NCBI GenBank assembly: GCA_009760855.2 | Contig: WPIO01000222.1 | Span: 250,001 to 292,020, forward strand | Length of the DNA: 42,020 bases | Direction: 5' to 3' | Origin: Cristatella mucedo | Taxonomy: Eukaryota; Bryozoa; Phylactolaemata; Cristatellidae | Shown here: piece by piece, positions 1-10,174 of the stretch | Layout of the letters: each line of letters starts with the position of its first letter | How positions within the stretch are numbered: the first letter of the stretch is position 1 | Position numbers and translations under genes: made by a program | Notes under the pieces: model-generated | Told to the model about the DNA's origin: nothing | Databases searched by the model: none | The model's input: only the letters and a program-made list of their open reading frames with translations

Positions 1-120
1 CTCTGTTGCTCTCTTACACTTGCTCCCTCTCTCTTATTCTGGCCCTCTCACTCTTCCTCTCCCTCCTTCTTGCTCTCTCTCCCTTTCTTCTCTCTTTCTC
101 ACCCACTTTATTACTCACTC
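1..120. repeat. CT-rich low-complexity tract
   Basis: A degenerate pyrimidine-rich run (CTCTCT, CCCTCT, TTCTCTC units) opens the window. It is simple sequence; the open frame across it has only Leu/Ser/Pro-rich content and is not credible as a gene. Confidence 0.7.
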
Positions 121-640
121 TTTAACTTGTCTCTCAGTGACCACAAAGCCAAAGTCACCTGCTAACTGCAACGGCCTTCAGCTGCAGTTCTTGCAAAATC
201 ACTGAAGTTGCCTGTGCTGCCTACTACGAATGTTTCCTTGTAATGGCTGCGAGATAGTAATGATAGGTTGAAGAGGCATATGCCCCAATTACACAAGAGG
301 TACGTGCTAATTGGTTACCCACTGCCTGGTTCGCCTACAAATAAACTAAGTGATACTAGGAGTATTTGAATGGGAAGCGACCTCATAGGGCACAACTCTG
401 TGCAAGAATTATGGTCGTACATAGGCACTCCAAAATAAAAAACATTCTTTTACCCGAAGGGCGTCTTCACAATCCGTTTAAATACACGCAGCTCCCTGTC
501 AGGGCTCTCTAAGCTTCTACAGCCTCAGCTGTGTGTACCATTAAAAGTGGCAGACACTTAAAAGCACTCATTTCAGTCGTGTTCTAAGAGGGCAGCAATT
601 AGGATCGTTCGGGTAAACAGCAATGGGACGAATCGGTCTG
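121..640. other. Unassigned DNA
   Basis: I see no coding segment, repeat family or RNA gene here that I can support. Reading frames are short and broken on both strands. Confidence 0.4.
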
Positions 641-654
641 CCTGTCATCAAACT

Positions 655-1213
655 TTCTTCTTCAAGCAACTTCCACTTCAAGCTGCTTGACTCTGCTGCT
701 GCTGCTGTTGCCACAGATACTGGCGCACTGCTCAGGGGCAAGTGCTTTTAGGACATGGATAGCAGCTTCCCAGGTGCAAGGGTCCCGATTGGCAACCGGG
801 CTGGCATCGGCACCTCTATAACCATACGTAATTGAAGTAGGCGCCTTAACGGCACCAGTGAACTTTACCGATCTATATTCGTGACAACAGCAGCACATCA
901 GAGGTGAGATCAACTACAGCTTACAATCCGGTTGCATATAGCCTAGCTGGCACCTTTTCTGCCCAGAGGCTGCCTGCAGACACCTAACTGTTGCCTCTTT
1001 GAAGTGCTTAGTCAGTAACAACAGATCCGATCATTCTACCTCCAGTACTACCAAAGGAAGGGACAGCTGTGGCAGCAGCATCCGATGCTGAGGTGGCTCT
1101 AGCTGTGAAGGCGACAGTTGTTGCTAATAAAGTAAATCAGCAGCTGCAAAACTTGGGCTCCATGTGGCTCTCCACGGAGGAAGCAATAGAGGTTCAAGTT
1201 TGGCAGCAGTGAA
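655..1213. other. Exon-like segments, strand unresolved
   Basis: Two stretches have codon-like composition. On the plus strand, after an AG preceded by pyrimidines near 1009, a frame runs to a TGA at about 1211 and is rich in Ala, Val and Glu (for example DAEVALAVKATVV). On the minus strand, 662-800 is open to a TGA and includes DPCTWEAAIHVLKALAPEQ. I could not link either one to neighbours by splice phase. They may be exons of an unknown gene or chance. Confidence 0.2.
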
Positions 1214-2036
1214 GCTATGATAAGGGAATGTTTGTGGGGGTGTCCCCACTAGAGGGCAGCTTGCTGTAGCGAATTGTAGAAAAGGAGTTCCACAGCCTAT
1301 GTGGCAGAAACAGTTAGGGGCAATAATCTTAGGCAAATGAACACAATCGCACCTCGGCATGCAATCTCGGAGTGCTCTCCCAAAGATCCATTAACACACA
1401 CGGGTACCCTGGTCGGGAAGGCTGCCTCAGCTACCAATGACGACTTGATTTTCCCAATGTAACATGCTGCCACCATCTCGGGGAAGGCTTCAAAGCCTTT
1501 GTAATGTAGAGGTCAGCCAGGTATAACACAATGGTCCGGTAAGGTCTGGGCTGAAAAGGGCACCGTCTCCAGCATCCTGCTTGATGCCACTCAGACCAAG
1601 GGATGGCAGCGAGCGAACGGGCTGAGCAAGCAGAAGCTGCCACAGTAGGAATGGCTTGCCTGCTCTGGCCCTCATGCCCTGTGTGCTGCAGGCTGCAACA
1701 CTCGAGGCGTCAAAACAGTGTTGAGCCAGGGCGTCAGTTCTACTAGTTCTGTCACAACAAGTAGGCAGATCGTGCAGTAGAGACGGGCCCTTCTTATTGC
1801 CACCGGCCATAAGCAATGACATTGCCTCAACGGCTGCAACATCCTTGGCCCGTTAGCATAAGAGTAACAATAAATGTGATACAGCACACTCAGAGAACTC
1901 ATGCTCTTTTTATGTGGTTTCCAATAGCCACATGACAGTTGGGACATTCACGAAAGACGAACCGATCTGCCAAATTCTACAACACCAGCCAGCATTTATT
2001 GCAGAAGTACGACAACTAGCAGAGATAGTAAGAAAG

Positions 2037-2040
<4 letters not shown>
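1214..2040. other. Unassigned DNA, no supported gene
   Basis: Several short overlapping ORFs occur on the minus strand (for example 1490-1822). None has a recognisable motif, consistent splice signals or a repeat-family match to the rest of the window. Confidence 0.35.

Positions 2041-2085
<45 letters not shown>
2041..2085. repeat. (AG)n microsatellite
   Basis: An almost perfect AG dinucleotide run of about 22 units is read directly from the sequence. Confidence 0.97.
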
Positions 2086-2088
<3 letters not shown>

Positions 2089-2584
2089 AACAGAGGTCTC
2101 GACAAAATGTCACGACAAATAATAGGTACATTGCTACATAAGCATGCCTAGATCTTAGCATTAATCCTTAACTGAAACGTATGCAAACGCCATTTTGTAT
2201 TTAATCAGGCAATTTATAGAATGTTCAATTTAAAATAGGACACATCGCCCCGAGTCAACGGCCATTGCCACGTGGGCAAGAGGAAGAGCAAAAATGTAAA
2301 AAAGAAGTAACACTGGCAATGATGAATTAGGTTGCCAATTTTTTACAATGGCTCTTCCGGCTGACAGTCGCCATTATGACACGTACACCCTAAATTTGCC
2401 ACAAACACCTAAAGTTAGTTACGATGCGAAAAGGCTGCATTAATTTTGATTAAAACGGTCGTGAGACTTCTGCCATTTTGAGACCATTTATTAGTACTAA
2501 TGTATATAGATCAGACTTACTTAAATTAATGCAGTTATTCATGCTGTTTCATCAGGCATATTGCAAGTATTTTGAAGTATGTGT

Positions 2585-2805
2585 GAGCAATTAGTCAGTG
2601 AGTGAGCGATTGAGCAAGTGAGTGAGCGAGCAAGCCGAAAGAGTGAGCAGGAAATGCAGTGAGTGTGCAAGAGAGTGAGCGACTGGGAGAGCAAGTAAGA
2701 GATCAAGTCAGATAGCGAGTGAGCGAACGAGTGAGAGAGCGATCTAGTGACTTAGCAAGCTTGCATGGATGAGTGTGAGTGAGTATGCGAGTGTGAGTGA
2801 GTATG
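2585..2805. repeat. Degenerate GAGY/GTGA tetranucleotide array
   Basis: About 220 bases are dominated by imperfect GTGA, GCGA, GAGC and GAGT units (GTGAGCGA, GAGTGAGC and similar). It looks like an old tetranucleotide satellite broken up by point changes. No coding sense is visible. Confidence 0.75.
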
Positions 2806-2919
2806 GCTTTGTTTCGCCACTTTTTTCGAACTAAAGCAGTCGACAAACTCGGAAAAAGAGTTCAGCTTTATGCACGGCCTCTGCTCCATGCTCGGACGCT
2901 GGCCAGAATATATTAGATA

Positions 2920-3473
2920 TCACCGATATCCCGTCAGTTCCTCCCAGGTGAAAGCGTCAGAGGTGTGCCCAACTGTCGGAAGTGGAGCTCCGTTTGCTGG
3001 CAGCACCTGGAGGAGGTCATGGTCATTTCGGCAGGAGGGCCCGTCTGCAGCAGGCGGCCCGGCAATGCTCCCTGTACCGAGCAGGCATTCAACGATGCAC
3101 TCGGACCAGGTCAGTGCCTGTAAATCCCTAGTGGGAGGTAGCGGCGATTGTGGCGATTCGGCAGTCGGCCAATGGTAGACGACAGCCGGTAGTCCGTTGC
3201 TCCTGAAGCCGTGTGTGTAAGTAGCCGTGGTCGTCGGGGCACAATTGCCACTGCCACAGGCACTGCTGCAGCCACTGCTTCTGGGTGGCTCGGGCTGGTC
3301 TAGCAAGTCGGTGGTCGTTGGTGCAAGCTGGTCGGTGGCGTCTTGTGCAAGCTGGTCGGTGGCGTCTTGTGCAAGCTGTTCGGTGGTGTCTTGTGCAAGC
3401 TGGTCGGTGGCGTCTCGTGCAGGCTTCAGAGCTGCCCACTGGTGCCCCACTTCGTCAGACGTCGATTCGATAG
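2920..3473 (-). CDS. Candidate gene 1, exon 4 (terminal)
   Basis: This is the last coding exon of a predicted four-exon minus-strand gene of unknown function. It starts after a strong acceptor (TATCTTCTGCAG) at codon phase 1, which matches the phase-1 donor of exon 3, and it stays open for 183 codons to a TGA at 2922-2920. It encodes predicted residues 131-314. Residues about 151-184 are four copies of an Asp/Gln-rich octapeptide (consensus ATDQLAQD). Next comes a Ser/Cys/Pro-rich region, then an end rich in Trp, Glu and Leu (TWSECIVECLL, later FTWEELTGYR). No known domain is recognised. A chance ORF is the alternative, but the matching phases argue against it. Confidence 0.45.
3305..3430. 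repeat. 24-bp coding minisatellite
   Basis: About five tandem 24-bp units (core GCAAGCTGGTCGGTGGCG) run head to tail. Because 24 is a multiple of three, every frame stays open, which explains the several overlapping ORFs here. In the minus-strand gene frame it encodes the ATDQLAQD repeat. Confidence 0.9.
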
Positions 3474-3869
3474 CTGCAGAAGATACAAGACCGCTGGACA
3501 ACGACTGCTTACAGAACGATGGTGACAAGGCCTTAAGAGTGTGAGATATACCGCCAGGAGGAGCTGCTTGGCCAGCTGCACTCCGACGGTTCCAGCCTGA
3601 GCCTGGGCAAGCACTGGCTATGGCCGGGCTGTGCTCGGCCCTTGAGCCGACTGCAGCAACAGACGGGTCGGCTGCAGCTGTGGAAGCTGCTGCCGCCTGG
3701 CACTGCGAACCTGCATTCTACCCTTCTGATGAAACGACACGAACTCAGAAGTACACACTTCGTAAACTGACATAAATTGGATCGTCGAGAGTCGCCAGTT
3801 TTCTTACCTATCAACTCTAACCAGATCCGCCTTCAACTTTTACAATCATAAACACTCGGACGAATCGAG

Positions 3870-4850
3870 GCTTACAGCTGAACATATTGAAACTTCGAAC
3901 CTTGCTAGTAAGTTCTAGTCCGGTTTTAGAGCTCATCGCTTCACAGATTAAGCATTGCTCCGGCTTTATTATGACCTTAGATTGCAGGTTCAGATAGAGT
4001 ATTTCTGCTTGCTCTGCTCGATCTTTCGGCAGATTTCGACGCCATTGATCCCCAAGTCCTTTTCGAGAGCCCCTATTCTCGCCTATGCGGCAGAGGTACC
4101 GAACTGTAATAGCCTAAATACTATCTCAGTGGGAAACTCCTGAGTATTGATGAGAGTGGAAAAAATACCACTCGACAAACCCTCGAAGTATGGCGTACGT
4201 ATCTCAGGGCTCTGTTCTTGGTCCGGTTGTATACATGGTTCATATTCTCCCTAGTGTAATTATCGAATCCCTTCTTGCTTGGCAGAAAACTGTATTCGAT
4301 ATGAATGATGATGAAGCGAATGTAATTGTTACGAGAAAAAGGGGTAATTTGGAATTTAAAAAAGCTAACGCTTAGAACTAGTTCTGTAAGCATAATTTAT
4401 TGTGCCAGAAATGCAAATGCAATATTTCAAAGGATCTTTAACTAGACGGCCTAATAAGCTCTACAGACAATTCTGCATATTTTCAGCTGCATTGGATTGA
4501 TAGGATTGGGGGTTGGTTAGACGTGGATGTGATATCCAGTTTCAACTTCCGTTGTAGAGTTTCAGCTGGGTCAGTGGCTTGTGCGATCAGGCACATTTGG
4601 TGCAGCACCCTTCATCTCGCCCTATCTCTCAGGACCATAGTTGCTGCCACATCAAATTACTTTACCCAGACCTGCCATGTCAAGAAAGGCAATAAATGGA
4701 AGAATCTTTCACGCTCTTTTCTTTCATGCTCTGGCTCCACTCTACCTATAAAAACTGCTCCCTACCAGTATAGGCATCGTAGCTCCTGTTTTTTGCCAAA
4801 TGTAATCGTTTATTTCCACTTCCTGCTATTTTAGCCCAAGGTCTGAGTTA
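3870..4850 (+). mobile_element. Old L2/CR1-type LINE relic
   Basis: Decayed reverse-transcriptase sequence in several frames. It contains a segment matching the better L2 copies in this window at the SNLASKF...SGF...ALLR region, then SQGSVLGPV near 4200 (the conserved PQGSVLGP motif of L2/CR1 RT). Near 4440-4600 it matches the downstream ISST..SAYFQLH and CAIR.....VQ blocks. Stops and frameshifts are frequent and large internal parts are missing. It is more diverged than the other L2 copies, so probably older. It lies in intron 3 of candidate gene 1. Confidence 0.8.
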
Positions 4851-5307
4851 CCCTGCCTGTCACTGGCAATAATGGATTTACGGCTTCACCACCTAACCCA
4901 TGAGAGCTAGGTCACCTGACCTACTTCATGACCTAGCCGTACTGCCTCTCCTACACATGTGGTCAGCCATCGAGTGTCTGACCCAAAATAGATAAACAGC
5001 AGTGCATTAAATATAGGGGCACGTGTCGTACTGACTCAATGCAGCATTCCTAGCATCCTTACTAGCTCTATTCGTATGCTCAGTGTACTTAATATCTCCA
5101 CTTGCTATACGTAGTAGCTCTGGTAGAGGCTGAACTTGTATGTGCATAGCAGCACTAGTAGCAATGGTAGTATGTACTTCCTATATTATTATTACACGAG
5201 CAAGTACTGACTTTCTGCTGATGCTTTATATAATGCACTAAATCCAAATAAGCACATAAATAAATGAATAAATGAAAAAATAAATATTTATACATGCGTA
5301 TAAATAT

Positions 5308-5360
5308 TTTATATATATATATGTGTGTATGTGCAAGTGTGTGTGTGTGTGTGTGTGTAC
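5308..5360. repeat. (TA)n(GT)n compound microsatellite
   Basis: A short TA run is followed by a GT run of about 12 units, within intron 3 of candidate gene 1. Confidence 0.92.
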
Positions 5361-5637
5361 ACAAAGTGTACACAATAGCTCTTAAGGTATACCTAGTTTT
5401 CATAATAGCTCTCAGAGTATACTCAGTATGGTTACTAACTCTACTGCTCTGCATGCATACCTACTAAACGTCCTTGAATTACTGCCTTGTCTGATCACGA
5501 AGCGAACGGCACTCGAGCTTATCAATCATCTGAAGCCTATGGCAAGAGGCTATAGTCACCCTTAGCCCCGGTTTAAATCCACCAAGTGCACGAAGTTGCC
5601 CGAATGACATCAACGACACAACTTTACAATTACTCAC

Positions 5638-5746
5638 AGTTTTCCTCAATCCGTAAATCAAGGTGCACTCCGTTGGCACCCTCAGCATCGTTGGCAGCAG
5701 GCTCTAATTGAGTAGCATCCGCTGACTGCATGTTCTCAGGTGATGG
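5638..5746 (-). CDS. Candidate gene 1, exon 3
   Basis: A 109-bp exon candidate bounded by a very good acceptor (long T tract then TTTCTGTTTAG) and a GTGAGT donor. It starts in phase 0, matching exon 2, and ends in phase 1, matching exon 4. The peptide is acidic and polar (PSPENMQSADATQLEPAAND, then LDLRIEEN). No domain is recognised. The Kozak-less internal ATG is not needed if the exon is spliced. The function is unknown. Confidence 0.5.
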
Positions 5747-6589
5747 CTAAACAGAAAAACATGAAAAAAATGGATTTAAACTCGCCACAAAGGCAGCCGT
5801 GTGTGCTTTAGCTACATCGCTCATTAGGTCTCCCATCCTCACTTCAAATACTTCCGAATAAGGTTTACATCGTTTCACGAACTCGTCTGAGTCCGGTCGC
5901 TTCCTACGTTCCCCTCACCTACACAACAACAGATCAATCACGTGATATCCCAAATCCCTGGCTTGATGTCCATTTGCTACCATTGCAGGTAACATTCAAG
6001 TAAAGCTTAAATACACCATCGTGGCCCTCGTTCATTCCGTGTGACTTGCCATTGACTGCAGGTGCTGCCTAAAATCTTGCTCAACTTGAAACGTCAAAAA
6101 AGTACCTAGAAAATGTGTCCGACAATCAAATACGTGGTTATGGTACCTTTTCAAAGACTTATACGTTAGAGTTCCAATCTGAAATTCTATTGACTTCTAC
6201 AGGAAGTAAAAATTGGTTGTGCGAACAGCATATAACTTAGATTTTAACCTGAAGGAACAAATCTGGCAATACAATATTACCCATATTAGCATCGTAAGCG
6301 ACTTGTATCCCAACTTGACGAACCACGGTAAACTGCCATGGATGGTTGAGGTTGGTTCAGGAGCATTCTCATCATTTTACAGCTTCTTTTTCAGGGTCGG
6401 CTGGTGCATTGCTATTTAAATAACTCATCTAATATTTCAGGCATCTGAGTGAAATTTGAAATGTGAAGTCTGCTGTGCTTGTTAGACCATAGTCTTTCAT
6501 ATTTTAAATTTTGTTTCATACAATTGCTTATATAAGACCATGATCACGGTAATAAAGCTTCAGTATGTTCGATGAAGTATACAGGCAAA

Positions 6590-8971
6590 TGCACCAGTGA
6601 TTTACGAAACCTCAAGACCGTTTATATCGATGCTGTCCGTGCGAGAATATCTGCTTCCCTTCTGCTGCTCAGTTTCCCTCCGACCTGTCATCATTGGTGC
6701 ATAGATACGAGAAACTAGCGTACACGCTCGACGAGTTTGCACCTCTGACTAAGCACACTGTGTCCCTTGCCCAGACGGCCTATGGTTTATCACAGACATA
6801 AAACTAGCTAGGTCTACTAAGGACAAGCTTAGAAAAAGCATACACACGATCAGTGCTGCTGACTGTGCATCGAAAGGCATACGAGGACTATTGTAGATCT
6901 TCCGAATCGATCCTAGCAAATGCCTAGTCTAGCTCCTTCAAAAACATTGTTAAATCACAGATTCACAATCGAAGACGGTGATGTCGACAATCAACCATCT
7001 CTTCAACCATTCCCAGATTAGCTCCTTATCTGATGATCTCTGTCATGAACTAGTCGATCGCTTCTCTCAATTCTTTGTCCAAGAAAAGGACAGGATCAGG
7101 GAATCTGTCCCCTGCGATGGCAGCAATATGCCTACAATGGGGTCCCTCAATTCCTGGCAGCACTTCAATGTCTACATTTAAGAAGGTCACTAGTGATCTC
7201 GTCTTGACGTTCTAATCCTAATGAAAGATGACAAGTTCTTTTGGACCCTATTCCCACTGTCCTGCTCCTACGTTGAAGTGATCTGCTGCTGCAAGGCATA
7301 TTTAACATCTTTAATATGTCATTAGCACTAGCCTCAAATCATGTCCCAGCACCTTTCCAAAATGCCGTAGTCAGACCCCTTCTCAAGAAAGCTACGATAG
7401 ACAAGGAGAACTTGAGCAACTACTGCCCAGTCTCCCTTCTATCATTCCTATCCAAAAGACACTAGATCGGGTTATGGCGGACTCGTGTATTGAAACTTCA
7501 AAACTTGCTATCAAGTTCTATTCTTGCTTTAGAGCTATTCACTCCACAGAATCAGCATTGCTTAGGGTGCATAATGACCTTCTTAGGTAGGGAGTCTTGG
7601 GTAGAGTATTTCCGCTCGTTTTGCTCGATCTTACGACCGCTTTTTGATACTATCGATCACCAAGTTCTTCTAGAGGGCCATTTGTCACCCCTGGTCATCT
7701 TTTGCACTGCTCTGCAATAGTTCAGGTCCTCTCGCAGTGGGAGACTCCAGACTCTTGACGTTAATGGACAACGATCATCCGTGGTACCTAAGGGGTCCAT
7801 GCTAGGTCCGGTTCTTTTGACGGTTTGTACTATCCCTCGTGCGGACGTGATTGCAAAGCACAATCTCGGTTTTCACTTCTATTAGGATGACACTCAGTTG
7901 CACCTTTCTTCGATTCCTCATGGTTCTCGAGAACCTCGAATTCTCTCTACTCACATGCTGCATGTACTGACTACATCTGCAGATTAACGACAGCAACTAT
8001 TTTTAAACTAGACGATGGTAACACTATCTTAGTTTTCGTTGCACACCCACTGTGATTCAGAAACTGGAAAGGCTAGCCCACAAAATAGGTCTGCCAGCTT
8101 ATCTACTATTGAGTCAGCTCAAAATCTACGTGTGTTGGTCCAAAGAGACCTCCTTCATACACGACTGCCTCAGCTTCACAATCAAGCCTTCCTTCATTCA
8201 GATATATAACATTGCTAAAACTCGGGCTTTTTTGGACAAGGATGCCACGTCTAAGTTGGTCCACGCAAATGTGAAATCCCGTCTTCACAGCTGTAACTCA
8301 TTGCTTGCTAGCGTACCGCCATGTGCAATCAGGCGAACACAGCTGGTGCAAAACACTGAAGCTAGGCTTGTCTGTCGTGAGCCTAGCAGTTGCCACGTCA
8401 CGCCACTTCTCGCCGATCAGCACTGGCTAAAAGTCAAGCTACGGATCGACTTCACGGTTTTGTTGCTCACTTTTAGGTCACTTCAGTCTTCGGCTCCATC
8501 CTATCTCTCAGATCTACTGCCGACCAGGGCAAGCATCGCACAAACAAGCTTATCGCAATCCAGCAGTTTCCCAATACCTCGTACAGACCTCAAATAATTT
8601 AGAGACTTATAATTATGTTCATATGCTCACAAAGCCTTGAACTCTCTCACTACTTGCGTCAGAACATCCCCCGACTTAACCAAAATAAAAAGAACTTAAA
8701 AACTCACCTATTTAGGACTGCGTTTAGTGGGCCCCTGTAATTCTTCCTTCGTGTGCTTATGCATGCTGACACTGTGCATGCTGCCAGTAAATACATTTAC
8801 ATACTGACCCTGTACATGTTAACTTAAACATTGTTATTTATGATGTTTATCAAGCACGGTATTACTCACCATTCCATCGCATTTCCTTTTGCACAAAACG
8901 CATGGTGCCTAGAAAGTGATTGAGTTCTCTCAGGGCGCTTTATCAAGTGCAGTATTATCATTGTTATTATA
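6590..8971 (+). mobile_element. L2-type LINE copy, frame-disrupted
   Basis: The longest L2 copy in the window. Around 6600-7180 is the endonuclease-to-RT linker (DLRNLKTVYIDAV, then LRKAYTRSVLL). Around 7380-7870 is the RT core, with a degraded AAFDTIDH block near 7645 and degraded VLGPV near 7800. Around 8050-8600 is the C-terminal region with CAIR, VQNTEARLVCRE and SAPSYLSDLLP. The 3' UTR ends in the family hairpin (GGTGCC...GGGCGC) and an ATT-rich tail near 8971. Stops and frameshifts occur throughout, so it is inactive. It lies in intron 2 of candidate gene 1, in the opposite orientation to that gene. Confidence 0.9.
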
Positions 8972-9027
8972 ATTTCCTTGCTGGGTAGAATGCCACAGTT
9001 ATAAGAGTGACAAAATATCCCACTCAC

Positions 9028-9172
9028 CAGTGTAACCTTAGCCGTTGCAATAGCTTCCGTCTGGTGTTGCTGCGTCATCGTTAGCTGTGCAACATTTGAC
9101 GGCACCTGGCTGCTAGTGTGCTGTTTCTTTCTAGCCATTCGCACCGTTTCAAAATGTGGCCCAAAGAGAGGC
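9028..9172 (-). CDS. Candidate gene 1, exon 2
   Basis: A 145-bp exon candidate. It is preceded on the minus strand by an excellent acceptor (TTTTACTTTTCTTCAAAG) and followed by a GTGAGTGGG donor. It starts in phase 2 and ends in phase 0, fitting exon 1 and exon 3. The peptide is polar and Gln/Thr-rich (GPHFETVRMARKKQHTSSQV, then QQHQTEAIATAKVTL). The internal MARKKQ methionine could be an alternative start. No family is recognised. Confidence 0.5.
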
Positions 9173-9871
9173 CTTTGAAGAAAAGTAAAATTCTCTTCAG
9201 AAAGGTTGGTGACTCCTGTGTCGTGCACTATTTACGGAACCACAGATCAATCACAGTACTAATCCAGAAATTACGTCCATGCCATTATGATTTTACATAA
9301 AAATCGACACAAAGCTTCCGATACTTACATAACTTGCACAATTCCGGCATTGATCTCTAAAATAGAGAAAACTGCATAAACAATGATGACATAATTTTCA
9401 TATCAATGACCCACCATACAGTCAGAATACAACCAATAGGTCGTTTGTACGACGCCATAAAAGTCATCTTCAACTCCCTTGACAGTATCTTGCCAATAAA
9501 TTAATAAAACAGGTTCATTGACATGCCAATGAATACTAATGAGACAGGAATACAAATAATGAATACTATTAAGCTTAGCCCAGCATGCTCCAGCACCCAA
9601 GAATACAGTGAGACGTACTACTTGGTTATACCTTGGACTACGGAATTGCACTGAATCATTCACGCGAAAGAAGGCAAGGTACGCAGGAATCAAAATATGA
9701 GTTCACTGGGGGGTTGTTTGTAGTAGATTTCGCCTAACGTCCGATAGTTGATACTACAACGACAAGACACTACACTGTAGCTGGTAATGGAATGTCACTA
9801 AGAACGTGATTTCTGGGTTAGAAAGTTGTGTGGTCGAACAACGTCACGAGTCACTAGGACGAAGCAAGTAC
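9173..9871 (-). other. Candidate gene 1, intron 1
   Basis: Runs from a GTACTTG donor to the TTCTTCAAAG acceptor. It contains no repeat or RNA gene I can recognise. Confidence 0.35.
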
Positions 9872-10008
9872 CTTGTATAACAAATAAGCAGAATGCGACT
9901 GAAAGTGACAAGAGCCGGAAGCTTCGACCGTCGTTTCACATGCAATCTCAAGCTACAGCAGGTGCTCTTTCTTTGACCAACACCTGAAGACTTGAGTTTT
10001 GGAGGCAT
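9872..10008 (-). CDS. Candidate gene 1, exon 1 (start uncertain)
   Basis: The frame starts at an ATG (MPPKLKSSGVGQRKS) and reaches an ACAAG|GTACTT donor in phase 2, which fits exon 2. It is basic (HVKRRSKL) and then hydrophobic. A second ATG five bases upstream (MPNASKTQVF) with a donor at CTTCAG|GTGTTG is also phase-compatible, so the first exon has two possible forms. With this form the spliced frame is 945 bases, exactly divisible by three. The function is unknown. Confidence 0.35.
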
Positions 10009-10019
10009 TAGGCATAGAC

Positions 10020-10170
10020 TTGACCCCTGCATTAAAGTCTCTCTCCGAGACAGGTCGTCTCCCGGGATTCTAAGAAGTGGCAATGCGGCTGCCTCGTCTG
10101 ACTGTCGAATCGATCGCTCGGTCACGTGATGGGGTAAAGCCTTATATCCGGCCAGCTGCAGAGTCATTAA
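10020..10170 (-). promoter_or_regulatory. Possible promoter region of candidate gene 1
   Basis: Immediately upstream of exon 1 the sequence becomes CpG-rich (TCGAATCGATCGCTCGG, CCCGGG) and contains a palindromic CACGTG E-box near 10122. This fits a promoter but is not proof of one. Confidence 0.25.
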
Positions 10171-10174
10171 AATA

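Noticed and set aside
2042-2085. CRISPR array or regulatory repeat
   Set aside because: It is a plain dinucleotide run with no spacer structure, in eukaryotic-type DNA.
3227-3544. Plus-strand ORFs over the 24-bp minisatellite
   Set aside because: All frames are open because the unit length is divisible by three. Only the minus-strand frame has splice signals and extends well outside the repeat.
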